A stretch of DNA of 64,000 nucleotides, taken from contig NZ_LYWY01000006.1 of NCBI RefSeq assembly GCF_001661915.1, forward strand, positions 62,001-126,000. Direction: 5' to 3'. The DNA is from Croceicoccus pelagius. Its GTDB lineage: Bacteria; Pseudomonadota; Alphaproteobacteria; Sphingomonadales; Sphingomonadaceae. This document shows, in pieces, positions 36,339-44,230 of this stretch. Position numbers and translations under genes: made by a program. Position 1 is the first letter of the stretch. Each line of letters begins with the position of its first letter. The notes beneath the pieces were generated by a model, which was not told where the DNA came from, did no database searches, and saw only the letters and a program-made list of their open reading frames with translations.

Positions 36339-36800
36339 TCAGTTCCGATCGTTCTTCCGCATCTGCGCCTCGCGATCGTTGAGCTCGGCCCAAAGAGATT
36401 CCGTCCCGGCCTCTTGCGCCTTGTTCACGTATTGCGACGCGACCAGCCATCCCTTGATGTACTGCAGCGGCCAGATGCAGCCGATCACCAGCAGTGGCAA
36501 CGACGTCACCAGGTGCACCCAGAAGGGCGGCTCGAACGCTGCCTGCACCCAGACCGCGATGAATGTCAGGGGGAAGGCGACGATGCACAACGAAAAGAAG
36601 GCCGGGCCGTCGTCGGGCGCGGCAAAGGCATAGTCGAGCCCGCAGGACGGGCAGGTATCCCGCAGCTTCAGCCACTTGCGGAACATGCTCGCCTTGCCGC
36701 ACTGCGGGCACAGACCCTTCAGTCCGGAGCGGAAGATCCAACGCGCCTTGTCGGCGCGCTCAGCTTGTTCGAGGTCTTCTTCGCTCACGAGATGATGCAA
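36339..36800 (-). CDS. DUF983 zinc-ribbon membrane protein
   Basis: The 153-residue protein has a zinc ribbon near the N-terminus (CPQCGKASMF and CPSCGLDYAF) and two hydrophobic segments (FFSLCIVAFPLTFIAVWV and HLVTSLPLLVIGCIWPL), the DUF983 layout. Function unknown. The upstream region (36801-36877) is shared with the divergent MocR gene and holds a TTGCATGCAA palindrome. The C-terminus is followed at once by the small protein gene at 36334. Confidence 0.85.
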   Translation of the reverse strand: MHHLVSEEDLEQAERADKARWIFRSGLKGLCPQCGKASMFRKWLKLRDTCPSCGLDYAFAAPDDGPAFFSLCIVAFPLTFIAVWVQAAFEPPFWVHLVTSLPLLVIGCIWPLQYIKGWLVASQYVNKAQEAGTESLWAELNDREAQMRKNDRN

Positions 36801-36847
36801 CCTTGATGATTAGCTATTGGCGATTCGCCCGTACCTTTATATGAGTT

Positions 36848-36857
36848 TTGCATGCAA
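36848..36857. promoter_or_regulatory. Palindrome in the divergent DUF983/MocR promoter
   Basis: TTGCATGCAA is a perfect 10-base palindrome 20 bases before the regulator ATG. TGCAA half sites recur at the DUF983 start (about 36796) and in the regulator start codon region (36880). It is a candidate operator for the MocR protein; there is no direct evidence. Confidence 0.4.
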
Positions 36858-36877
36858 GCAAAGATAAAGCAAAAGTG

Positions 36878-38266
36878 ATGCAAAAATGGCTCCCGGCAGT
36901 GGAAGGCTCGCAAGGCCCGGTCTATCTGGCGATCTGCGAAGCGCTCGACCATGATATAGGGGCGGGTCGGTTGAAGGCTGGCGACCGGTTGCCGCCGCAA
37001 CGGGACCTGGCCGAAGCGCTTGGTGTCGATCCCGGCACCGTGACGCGCGCCTATTCCGAAGCCCGCCGTCGCGGGCTGATCGCGGCGGAAGGGCGCAGGG
37101 GAAGTTTCGTGCTTGAAAAGCATGCTTCGACCCCGGCAATGGCCAGCATCGCGCCGTTCGATACGGGCATGAACCTGCCACCCATCCCGCAGGGCAATCC
37201 CTTTGCCGACCTATTCGCCGAGACCGTGGCAGAGGTTCTGCGAAGCCCTGCGGCTGCGAACCGGATGCAATACCAGCCGGCGGGCGGCGCGCCAGTTGAC
37301 CGGCAGGCCGGGGCAGACTGGCTGGCCGCGCGGGGCATCCCTGCAACCGAGGAGAATGTGCTCGTCACTAGCGGGGCCCAGACGGCGCTCCATGCCATCT
37401 CCAACTCGATCCTGAAGCCGGGCGACGCCGTGTGTACCGGGCCGTTCGTCTATCCCGGCTGGCTTTCGATCTGTCGGCGCAGGGGCCTGCACATCGTTCC
37501 GCTAGACGCGGATGACGAGGGCATTTTACCCGATGCATTCGCGGCGGCATGTCGCGAGCAGCCAGTGCGCGCGATCTACCTCGTCCCGACAAATGACAAC
37601 CCGACCACCGCCACATTGCCTCTCGAAAGACGGGCCGCGATCGCGGCGATTGCCCGGCAGCACGACGTGGCCGTCATCGAGGACGATCCCTACGGGCGAC
37701 TGGCGGCCACAGACATTCCACCGCTGGCCAGCATTGCGCCCGAACGCACCTGGCACGTGACCAGCCTGTCGAAGATGATCTCGCCTTCGCTGCGCATCGC
37801 CTATCTGCGCGCGCCGCACGTGCGCGACATCATGCGGCTTGCCGCGGATATCCACGAAACCACGGTCATGGCGCCGCCGCTCAACACGGCGGTCTCGACG
37901 CAATGGCTTTTGTCCGGTGCTTGGGAACAACTCATCGATCAGGTGCGTGCGGAATGCGTCGCGCGGCAGGACATCGTCGCGACCGTACTCCCTCCCGCCA
38001 GCTACCGCGCGACGCGTGAGGGCTATCATTTGTGGATTCCACTGGAGGGCGAAATCAACCCGTTCGAACTCGTCGGCCTGCTGCAGCCGCTCGGCGTTTC
38101 CATCGTATCTGGCGAGAGCTTCAGGGTACCGCACCACGATACCGGACGACAGGCGATCCGGTTGTCCATCGGCGGCACCCTTAGCCGGGACAAGCTCACG
38201 CGGGCGCTCGAAAGGCTGGATGCCGTAATGCACCACCGTGACGGCCGCAACGGTCCCCTGGTCTGA
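36878..38266 (+). CDS. MocR-type regulator (GntR winged helix plus aminotransferase-like domain)
   Basis: The protein has 462 residues from ATG 36878. A GntR winged helix comes first (YLAICEALDHDIGAGRLKAGDRLPPQ, then VDPGTVTRAYSEARRRG). A fold-type I aminotransferase domain follows, with PLP-site segments YLVPTNDNPTTATLP, VIEDDPYG and the lysine in VTSLSKMISPSLR IAYL. MocR proteins sense PLP or an amino compound and regulate a neighbouring pathway (PdxR, GabR, TauR). No obvious target gene is adjacent except DUF983. Confidence 0.88.
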   Translation: MQKWLPAVEGSQGPVYLAICEALDHDIGAGRLKAGDRLPPQRDLAEALGVDPGTVTRAYSEARRRGLIAAEGRRGSFVLEKHASTPAMASIAPFDTGMNLPPIPQGNPFADLFAETVAEVLRSPAAANRMQYQPAGGAPVDRQAGADWLAARGIPATEENVLVTSGAQTALHAISNSILKPGDAVCTGPFVYPGWLSICRRRGLHIVPLDADDEGILPDAFAAACREQPVRAIYLVPTNDNPTTATLPLERRAAIAAIARQHDVAVIEDDPYGRLAATDIPPLASIAPERTWHVTSLSKMISPSLRIAYLRAPHVRDIMRLAADIHETTVMAPPLNTAVSTQWLLSGAWEQLIDQVRAECVARQDIVATVLPPASYRATREGYHLWIPLEGEINPFELVGLLQPLGVSIVSGESFRVPHHDTGRQAIRLSIGGTLSRDKLTRALERLDAVMHHRDGRNGPLV

Positions 38267-38336
38267 GAGAAGGCAGAAAATCGCAAGCCAAACCGTGTCG
38301 CTGCCCCTTCCCTGCCTGCAGGCTAAAAGCAGCGCG

Positions 38337-38744
38337 CTAACCAGGAAGCCCGGCTATTTCCTCGACCTCGTCCCAACCCTCGCTCCACTTTGCGCGGCTT
38401 GCCAGGCAGATGCGTGCTGTGGGCCGGCAGTCCAATTCGCTATCGAGAGAACCGGCGGGGACGACCGCCATGGCTCCATCCGCCTGTATCGACGGCAGGG
38501 CCGAGCTGCATTTCGGGCAGAAGCTCTTTTCGTGGCAAGTGCCGGGAAGGCGATAAGTCCGGATCGTGTCGTACCCGGACAGCCACGACACGTCGGCTCC
38601 CGAGAGGAACAGGTTCGACGAATGAGCTGAGCCGCTGTCTTTGCGGCAGCGCGAACAATGGCACAGGTAGAACGCCTCGATTTCGCCCGAGATGCGAAAC
38701 GTGACCGAGCCACACAGGCAGCTTCCTGAAAGTGATTGCTTCAA
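38337..38744 (-). CDS. GFA-family (Mss4-like) zinc protein
   Basis: The protein has 135 residues from TTG 38744, preceded by GGGGAC. Zinc ligands are typical: GSCLCGSVTFRISG, LCHCSRCRKDSGSAHSS and FCPKCSSALPS. The GFA (glutathione-dependent formaldehyde-activating) fold binds zinc; most members have no proven activity. A frame from GTG 38798 would add 18 residues of unlikely sequence. Confidence 0.85.
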   Translation of the reverse strand: MKQSLSGSCLCGSVTFRISGEIEAFYLCHCSRCRKDSGSAHSSNLFLSGADVSWLSGYDTIRTYRLPGTCHEKSFCPKCSSALPSIQADGAMAVVPAGSLDSELDCRPTARICLASRAKWSEGWDEVEEIAGLPG

Positions 38745-38851
38745 GAACAGTCCCCGATGTCCCACGAATGCATTGCGCGCGAGATAAAAACACCCCACCC
38801 CAATGCAATCAATTTGTCTTCATGGACTTGTGGCTTACCGGTTGATTTCCG

Positions 38852-39445
38852 TTACTCCTCCGGCGGCATCGCCATCGGCTCGACCGTCCTGAAGTTCAGC
38901 ATTTCGGGCAGCAGTTCCTCGCCCTTCGCCCCCGATGGCGCTTCTGGCGCGGTCGAGGCGTTGGAGGGGTAGCTTTCTCCGTCGAACTTCAGGATCATCG
39001 TGCCGGACGGGCCGCCGCCGCCGGATACCGCGACCGTCAAATCGCGCCAGCCGTTGGTACTGGTTTCCAGAACGCTGACCGGCGTGCGCGATACGCTGAT
39101 GTCGCCGACCTTGCGCCACATCTGTCCGGCTGGGGTCAGGACCAGCAGGTTGCAGCCGCCCGTTCCGCAGAAATAAGGCCCACCCAGATAGACGATTGCC
39201 TCGTCCTCGCCGTCACCATTCAGATCGCTCCACGCGAAATCATAGGAAATCGACGTCGCGTCGGGATATTCCTGCAACAGGAAGTGGCGGATGTCCTCTT
39301 CCGCGTCGGACGGCGGCGGGACGGTGGGCGCGGCCAGTTCTTCGGCGGCGTCGCCTGTAGCAGGCGCGGCCTCATCGGCAGGAGCGCCGCACGCGGAAAG
39401 AACGATGGCAGCAAGGCCGCCGGCAAGCACATGGCTGAAACGCAT
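38852..39445 (-). CDS. Predicted lipoprotein with an FG-GAP-like segment
   Basis: The protein has 197 residues. Residues 1-19 are a lipoprotein signal (MRFSHVLAGGLAAIVLSAC). A Pro/Ala/Glu-rich linker leads to a folded domain with SDLNGDGEDEAIVYLGG, a calcium-loop-like segment of FG-GAP/VCBS type, and CGTGGCNLLVLTPAG. The C-terminus is Met/Pro/Glu-rich. Function unknown; it is probably anchored to the outer or inner membrane facing the periplasm. Confidence 0.65.
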   Translation of the reverse strand: MRFSHVLAGGLAAIVLSACGAPADEAAPATGDAAEELAAPTVPPPSDAEEDIRHFLLQEYPDATSISYDFAWSDLNGDGEDEAIVYLGGPYFCGTGGCNLLVLTPAGQMWRKVGDISVSRTPVSVLETSTNGWRDLTVAVSGGGGPSGTMILKFDGESYPSNASTAPEAPSGAKGEELLPEMLNFRTVEPMAMPPEE

Positions 39446-39507
39446 TTTTCGAATTTCCCCACCACATCAGGTGGGCGGAAGGTGCCACGGCTGTCAGGGT
39501 TCGACAA

Positions 39508-39585
39508 GCCTGCCGGCCAAGCCAAAGCCGCCCGGCAGGCCCGTCATGATCCCTTCCCGCGCCAACCCTCCGTCGGCGCGGGAAG
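39508..39585 (-). terminator. Two hairpins after the cold-shock gene
   Basis: CTTCCCGCGCC (39553-39563) pairs with GGCGCGGGAAG (39575-39585), a perfect 11-base stem 11 bases after the gene. GCCTGCCGG (39508-39516) pairs with CCGGCAGGC (39532-39540). Neither has a long U tract on the minus strand, so termination may be partial. Confidence 0.5.
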
Positions 39586-39596
39586 AAACACAGGTA

Positions 39597-39809
39597 TCAG
39601 TCGGCAGCCGACAGGTTGACGGCGCTGGCCTTGCCGTTGCGGCCGGTTTCGACTTCGTAGTTCAGGCGCTGATCCTTATCGAGCGACTGCATGCCGGCGG
39701 CCTGCACGGCAGTGATGTGGACGAAGCTGTCGTCCGAACCGTCGTCCGGCTGAATGAAGCCATAGCCCTTGTCGGAATTGAAGAATTTTACGGTGCCAGT
39801 CTTGGACAT
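39597..39809 (-). CDS. cspA: Cold-shock domain protein
   Basis: The 70-residue protein has both RNA-binding motifs: KGYGFIQPDDG (RNP1) and DSFVHITAVQ (RNP2). It binds single-stranded RNA and melts secondary structure. The ribosome site AAGGA is strong. The upstream stretch 39810-40208 (about 400 bases) shows no gene I can support; a part of it is likely the long 5' leader usual for csp genes. Confidence 0.95.
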   Translation of the reverse strand: MSKTGTVKFFNSDKGYGFIQPDDGSDDSFVHITAVQAAGMQSLDKDQRLNYEVETGRNGKASAVNLSAAD

Positions 39810-40208
39810 GATGCGTTCCTTTCAAGAACGGTAGGTTGCCGCGCATGCGACATGCAGCGCGGTATGCGTAAGGCCGTCCGATGAAAGGAAGTCGTCGTCT
39901 GGTTTGCGCCGTTCCGCAAAGGCGGTCTGGCGGTCGTCAAATACCGAAGTCCGTCGCAAATTTCGACGTCAGCGCGCGCCTTGTAACAGGTGTCGCGCGT
40001 TTTTCCAAATTCGCATTACGTGCTGCGCGCAAGTTGTGCTTCCGTGGCGGCCAGTTCGTTAATCGGCCCAGCCCGATCCCACGAATAAACCGGGGTGATC
40101 TGGATGCAAAACCTGCTCGTCTTCGTCAGTCTGGCGCCGACTGCGCTTTACGAAGTCGAGGCCAATCATTCGATCAACGCGCTCGTCACGCCTTTCGACC
40201 AGGGCGTC

Positions 40209-40955
40209 TCAGCCCATGGCCAGGACGGTGCGCTGCGCCACGTCGGCGATCAGCGCGGCCCAGCGCGCCTGCCCCGCCTCTGTCGCGATCTGGTCGTTGC
40301 GAACCTCGATGGCGAGATAGTCGCGGCCCTTCGCCTCGGCATGGCGGTTCATCGTCGCGTTCAGTTCGCGGCCCGAATAAGGCTCGTTGTCGCCCACGGT
40401 TAGCCCTTGCGCGGCGAAGAGACGGATCGCGTGGCGCGCCGGTTCGCTGTTGGTGTTGTAGAGCAGGCCGACTTCCCAGGGACGTTCCTGTTCGGGCTTG
40501 CTCTCAAGGCTGGGCGTGAAGCTGTGCAGCGAGATGATGAGGCGCGGCTGTGCCGCATCCAGCCAGCGTTCCATCGCGGTGTGATAGGGGCGGTAGAACT
40601 TTGCCAGTCGCATGTCGCGATCCGCGCCGATATTGCCGACGATCAGCTTGCCGTCGCTTTCCTGGGGGATCATGCCGGGGTGGTCTTCCTCGCGGTGGAG
40701 ATCGACGACGAGGCGGCTGATCGTGGCGAGGAAGGCCGGAATGCCGTGGCGGCGGGCCATGCGTTCGGCAACGCCCTCTACCCCGATGTCGACCGCGATG
40801 TGGCTGTCCATCGTTTCGGCGCTGACGCCGAGTTCGATGCCTTCGGGCACAGCGTTGCCGGCGTGGTCCGATACGAGGACTATTCCGCCGGCTTTCGGTT
40901 CACCGATCCGGCGGTAGGGTATGAAACTCAACGCAATACTCCGCTCATCTGCCAC
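40209..40955 (-). CDS. N-formylglutamate amidohydrolase family protein
   Basis: The protein has 248 residues from ATG 40955; TTG 40931, overlapping the ispE stop as TTGA, is an alternative start. Family segments are visible: GIVLVSDHAGNAVPEGIELG, SRLVVDLHREEDHPGMIPQ and LIISLHSFTPSLES. It hydrolyses N-formylglutamate to glutamate and formate at the end of one histidine breakdown route. No other hut gene is present, so the role may be general formyl-amino-acid hydrolysis. It overlaps ispE by 28 bases with the ATG start. Confidence 0.85.
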   Translation of the reverse strand: MADERSIALSFIPYRRIGEPKAGGIVLVSDHAGNAVPEGIELGVSAETMDSHIAVDIGVEGVAERMARRHGIPAFLATISRLVVDLHREEDHPGMIPQESDGKLIVGNIGADRDMRLAKFYRPYHTAMERWLDAAQPRLIISLHSFTPSLESKPEQERPWEVGLLYNTNSEPARHAIRLFAAQGLTVGDNEPYSGRELNATMNRHAEAKGRDYLAIEVRNDQIATEAGQARWAALIADVAQRTVLAMG

Positions 40956-41749
40956 CAGCCGGGTTGGAGATCGGCGATCGCTTTCGCCGCCCGGTCACGG
41001 TGCTCCGTTTCCTCGTACAACGCGAAACAGGTGGCTCCCGATCCCGACATGCGGGCAAGCCACGGATCGGTACCGCTGAGGCTCTTCAGAACGTCGGCAA
41101 TTTCGGGACAGATAGAGATGGCGGGTTGTTCCAGATCGTTGCGCCCTTCCCGCGCGATCTGGCGGGCAGAGCCGGTGGGCATAGGGCCGAGATCCTCGCC
41201 CCCGCTCTCGCTCCATGCCTTGAACACGGGGCCGGTCGGGACGGGCTTGCGCGGATTGACGAGCAGAACGGCCATGCCCTTGAGGTCGTTCTCGACTTTG
41301 GCAAGCTTGGTCCCGGTGCCGGTGCCGATCCGCGTGTCGGACCAGATGCAGGCCGGAACGTCAGCGCCCAGCGCGGCTGCGCGGGCCATGACGTCGCTCG
41401 GCACCGACTGCGCTTCGGCAATCATACGGATGAGCGCGCCCGCGTCGGCAGACCCGCCGCCAAGGCCGGCGGCCACGGGCAGGTTCTTTTCGAGATGGAC
41501 ATGCCACCCCTCGCCGCGCGGAAACTTGGTTAGCGTGTGGGCAAGGATGTTGTCGAACGGGTTATCCAGCGCAACCGCGAACTCGCCGGAGACGGTGATC
41601 TTGTCCTCGTCGGAGTGCCTGGCGGTTAGCCTGTCGCCGTCATCGACGAAGGCGAAGAGCGTTTCGAGCTCGTGATACCCATCCTCGCGCCGCCTGCGGA
41701 CATGCAGCGCGAGGTTGATCTTGGCGTAGGCGGTTTCGGAGTATCCCAT
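40928..41749 (-). CDS. ispE: 4-diphosphocytidyl-2-C-methyl-D-erythritol kinase
   Basis: This GHMP kinase of the non-mevalonate isoprenoid pathway has 273 residues from ATG 41749. The N-terminal AYAKINLALHVRRRREDGYHEL and the ATP-loop LPVAAGLGGGSADAGALIRM are diagnostic, and MSGSGATCFALYE is GHMP motif III. No ribosome site precedes ATG 41749; a REP-like palindrome begins 5 bases upstream and may have replaced the native leader. The frame is open further upstream, but it then reads through the palindrome. Confidence 0.93.
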   Translation of the reverse strand: MGYSETAYAKINLALHVRRRREDGYHELETLFAFVDDGDRLTARHSDEDKITVSGEFAVALDNPFDNILAHTLTKFPRGEGWHVHLEKNLPVAAGLGGGSADAGALIRMIAEAQSVPSDVMARAAALGADVPACIWSDTRIGTGTGTKLAKVENDLKGMAVLLVNPRKPVPTGPVFKAWSESGGEDLGPMPTGSARQIAREGRNDLEQPAISICPEIADVLKSLSGTDPWLARMSGSGATCFALYEETEHRDRAAKAIADLQPGWWQMSGVLR

Positions 41750-42097
41750 ATAAACGTCGTCGTTCCCGCGAAGGCGGGAATCCAGCCCGCGCCATTGGTT
41801 CAAATCCCAGATCGACCGCAAGATCGCGCCAATCTGGATTATGCTCCTCGATCAAACGCAGTTTCCACGCGCGGTTCCATTTCTTCATCCGCTTCTCGCG
41901 CACGATGGCATTTTCCATCGCCTCGTGCTGCTCGAACCATACCACAAGATGCACGTCATACCGTTTGGTGAAACCGTCGATATCCCCGCTCCGGTGTTGA
42001 TGCAGTCTCGCGATCAGATTCGAGGTGACGCCAATATAAAGCGTTCCGTTGCGCCGAGATGCGAGGATGTAGACGGTTGGCGCGATTGTTTACTCAC
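41640..42097 (-). CDS. GIY-YIG endonuclease family protein with a frame break at its start
   Basis: The main frame contains VYILASRRNGTLYIGVTSNL, the GIY-YIG core in its bacterial COG2827 form, then RLHQHRSGDIDGFTKRY, VWFEQHEAMENAIVREKR and NPDWRDLAVDLGFEP, so all catalytic segments are present. Upstream in that frame there is only TAA and no usual start codon. GTG 42097 overlaps the upstream gene's stop (GTGA) and has AGGGGA before it, but is one base out of frame; one inserted G in 42079-42088 would join them. After GFEP the frame runs through a REP-like palindrome and 35 more codons into ispE. Such nucleases may act on DNA ends. Confidence 0.7.
41755..41785 (+). repeat. REP-like palindromic element, copy A
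   Basis: The 31-base element has a 6-base stem (TCCCGC/GCGGGA) with a GAAG loop and the flank ATCCAG. It is the inverted counterpart of copy B at 42110-42140 with three differences. It ends 5 bases before ispE. Peptides such as SRLRGND and AGFPPSRE read through it are familiar from many proteobacterial genomes as translated REP repeats. Confidence 0.75.
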
Positions 42098-42435
42098 TCC
42101 CCTGCCTCACTGGATCCCCGCCTTCGCGGGGATGACGACGAGAAGCGATTCTTGTTCAGTAAAGCAAACGCCGCATAACCCGCTGCAACGCACCAGATAA
42201 TGGCCGAAATTTGAATTCTGGCAGACCGATCTGGGAAGAGATCAGTCGACAAGCCCAGCACAAGGATCAGCGCGAGTCCCAAAATATAGAGCGTGAAAAG
42301 TACGAACGCAGCACGCCAAATGTTAAGCGACTTCCACCACCATCCTGAAATCAACCAGACCAGTGCGACCAGGAAGTAGCCATAGCCGAACCCCATCACC
42401 ACCGCTCCAAGAGCGAGAATGAAGGAGTTCGGCAC
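42094..42435 (-). CDS. Small membrane protein with REP-encoded tail
   Basis: GTG 42435 with GAGG upstream gives 113 residues, 10 bases after the ETF-ubiquinone oxidoreductase stop. Three hydrophobic segments cover residues 5-32, 42-65 and 75-93. The last residues (SSSPRRRGSSEAGE) are encoded by REP copy B, so the repeat probably inserted into or replaced the original 3' end. No family recognised. The stop overlaps the GIY-YIG GTG. Confidence 0.6.
   Translation of the reverse strand: MPNSFILALGAVVMGFGYGYFLVALVWLISGWWWKSLNIWRAAFVLFTLYILGLALILVLGLSTDLFPDRSARIQISAIIWCVAAGYAAFALLNKNRFSSSSPRRRGSSEAGE
42110..42140 (-). repeat. REP-like palindromic element, copy B
   Basis: This is the same 31-base element as copy A in the opposite orientation, with stem CCCCGC/GCGGGG. 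Of three differences from copy A, two form a compensatory change (T-A pair to C-G pair) at the base of the stem. It forms the end of the small membrane protein gene. Read on the plus strand it encodes WIPAFAGMT, a peptide common in mis-annotated REP regions. Confidence 0.75.
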
Positions 42436-42445
42436 TCAGGCCACC

Positions 42446-44092
42446 TCACATATTCGGATAGTTCGGCCCGCCGCCGCCTTCGGGCGTGGTCCAGACGATG
42501 TTCTGCTTCGGGTCCTTGATGTCGCAGGTCTTGCAGTGGACGCAGTTCTGCGCGTTGATCACGAACTTCGGCTCGCCCTCTTCAACGCCCGTAAACTCGT
42601 AGACGCCCGCCGGGCAGTACCGCTGCGAGGGGCCGCCATAGACCGGCAGGTTCACCTCGACCGGGATCGACGGGTCCTTGAGCTTGAGGTGGCAGGGCTG
42701 GTCTTCCTCGTGGTTGGTGTTCGACAGGAACACCGAAGAAAGGCGATCGAAGCTGATCTTGCCGTCGGGCTTGGGGTATTCGATCTTCTTGTAAAGATCG
42801 GCGCGGCCCGTGCTCTCGTAGTCGGCGTGATGCCCCATCGTGATCGGCAACCCGATCTTCAGCGTACGCATCCACATGTCGGCACCGGCGAGGATCGTGC
42901 CCAGCGAACCACCGAACTTGGCAACGGCGGGTTCGGCGTTCTTTACCTTCTTGAGTTCTTCGGCGATCCAGCTGTTACGCAGGTTCGCTTCGTACTCGCC
43001 GACCTCGTCGTTCTCGCGGCCAGCGGCGATCGCCTCTGCAATCGCTTCGGCGGCGAGCATGCCCGACTTCATCGCGGTGTGGCTGCCCTTGATGCGCGGC
43101 ACGTTCACGAAACCTGCGGCACAGCCGATCAGCGCGCCGCCGGGGAAGCCCAATTTGGGCACCGACTGCCAGCCGCCTTCGTTGATGGCGCGCGCGCCGT
43201 ATGCCACGCGCTTGCCGCCTTCGAGAATCTTGCGGATCTCGGGGTGCTGCTTCCAGCGCTGAAATTCCTCGAAAGGATAGACCCACGGGTTCTTGTAATC
43301 GAGCGCGACCACGAAGCCCAGGGCAACCTGCCCATTGGCCTGGTGGTAGAGGAACCCGCCACCCCAGCTTTCGCTTTCCGAAAGCGGCCAGCCCTGCGTG
43401 TGGATAACGCGGCCGGGAACGTGCTTGTCGGGATCGATGTCCCACAGTTCCTTCATGCCAAGGCCATAGACCTGCGGCTGGCAATCGGCCTCAAGGTCGT
43501 ACTTCGCCTTGAGTTCCTTGGTCAGAGAACCCCGCGCGCCTTCGGCGAAGAGCGTGTACTTGCCGTGCAGTTCCATGCCCGGCTGATAGTCGGCCTTGTG
43601 GCTGCCGTCGGCGGCGACGCCCATGTCGCCCGTGGCCACGCCCTTGACCGAGCCGTCCTCGTTATAAAGCACCTCGGCAGCGGGGAAGCCGGGGAAGATC
43701 TCGATCCCCATCTCTTCCGCCTTCTCGGCGAGCCAGCGGCACAGGTTGCCCAAGCTGCCGGTGTAGTTGCCATCGTTCGACAGCAGCGGCGGCTGAATGA
43801 TGTGCGGAAGCGAATACTTCTTGCCGCGCGTCAGGACCCAGTGGAGATTGTCCGTCACCGGCGTTTCGGCCATCGGACAGCCTTCGTCGCGCCAGTCGGG
43901 AAAAAGTTCATCAAGCGCGCGCGGATCGACCACGGCACCCGACAGGATGTGCGCGCCGATTTCCGAACCCTTTTCCAGGATGCAGACTTCGATTTCGGGG
44001 TTCACCTGTTTCAGGCGGATTGCCGCCGACAGGCCTGCCACGCCGCCGCCAACGACGACGACATCATACGGCATGGATTCGCGTTCGCTCAT
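42446..44092 (-). CDS. Electron transfer flavoprotein-ubiquinone oxidoreductase
   Basis: The 548-residue inner-membrane-associated protein moves electrons from ETF (fatty acid and amino acid dehydrogenation) to ubiquinone. The FAD motif VVVGGGVAGLSAAIRL opens it; the C-terminal [4Fe-4S] cluster cysteines are in RYCPAGVYEF and CVHCKTCDIKDP. The family-typical ends ILSGAVVDPRALDELFP and GGGGPNYPNM are present. It has no ETF subunit genes nearby. It is divergent from the glycosylase-like gene across 138 bases. Confidence 0.95.
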   Translation of the reverse strand: MSERESMPYDVVVVGGGVAGLSAAIRLKQVNPEIEVCILEKGSEIGAHILSGAVVDPRALDELFPDWRDEGCPMAETPVTDNLHWVLTRGKKYSLPHIIQPPLLSNDGNYTGSLGNLCRWLAEKAEEMGIEIFPGFPAAEVLYNEDGSVKGVATGDMGVAADGSHKADYQPGMELHGKYTLFAEGARGSLTKELKAKYDLEADCQPQVYGLGMKELWDIDPDKHVPGRVIHTQGWPLSESESWGGGFLYHQANGQVALGFVVALDYKNPWVYPFEEFQRWKQHPEIRKILEGGKRVAYGARAINEGGWQSVPKLGFPGGALIGCAAGFVNVPRIKGSHTAMKSGMLAAEAIAEAIAAGRENDEVGEYEANLRNSWIAEELKKVKNAEPAVAKFGGSLGTILAGADMWMRTLKIGLPITMGHHADYESTGRADLYKKIEYPKPDGKISFDRLSSVFLSNTNHEEDQPCHLKLKDPSIPVEVNLPVYGGPSQRYCPAGVYEFTGVEEGEPKFVINAQNCVHCKTCDIKDPKQNIVWTTPEGGGGPNYPNM

Positions 44093-44230
44093 CTCTGGGG
44101 GTTCCCCTTGTCTTCCAGTTGTCCCTCTTCAACTCCAAGCCCTTGATTGCTGCGACGCCGAAGGTCAAGACTGGTCCTAACATCAGCTACGTCTACAAAC
44201 GCAGAAATCATTGACCGGAAAGCCACACGC

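Noticed and set aside
39553-39585. A CspA thermosensor or antisense RNA rather than a terminator
   Set aside because: The hairpins lie after the stop codon, so a terminator or RNA-stability role is the simpler reading.
40095-40403. A 102-codon plus-strand frame over the end of the amidohydrolase gene
   Set aside because: Most of it is antisense to a supported gene; the free first 38 codons show no ribosome site or family.
42419-44146. A 575-codon plus-strand frame over the ETF-ubiquinone oxidoreductase gene
   Set aside because: It mirrors a well-supported minus-strand gene and shows no protein family.
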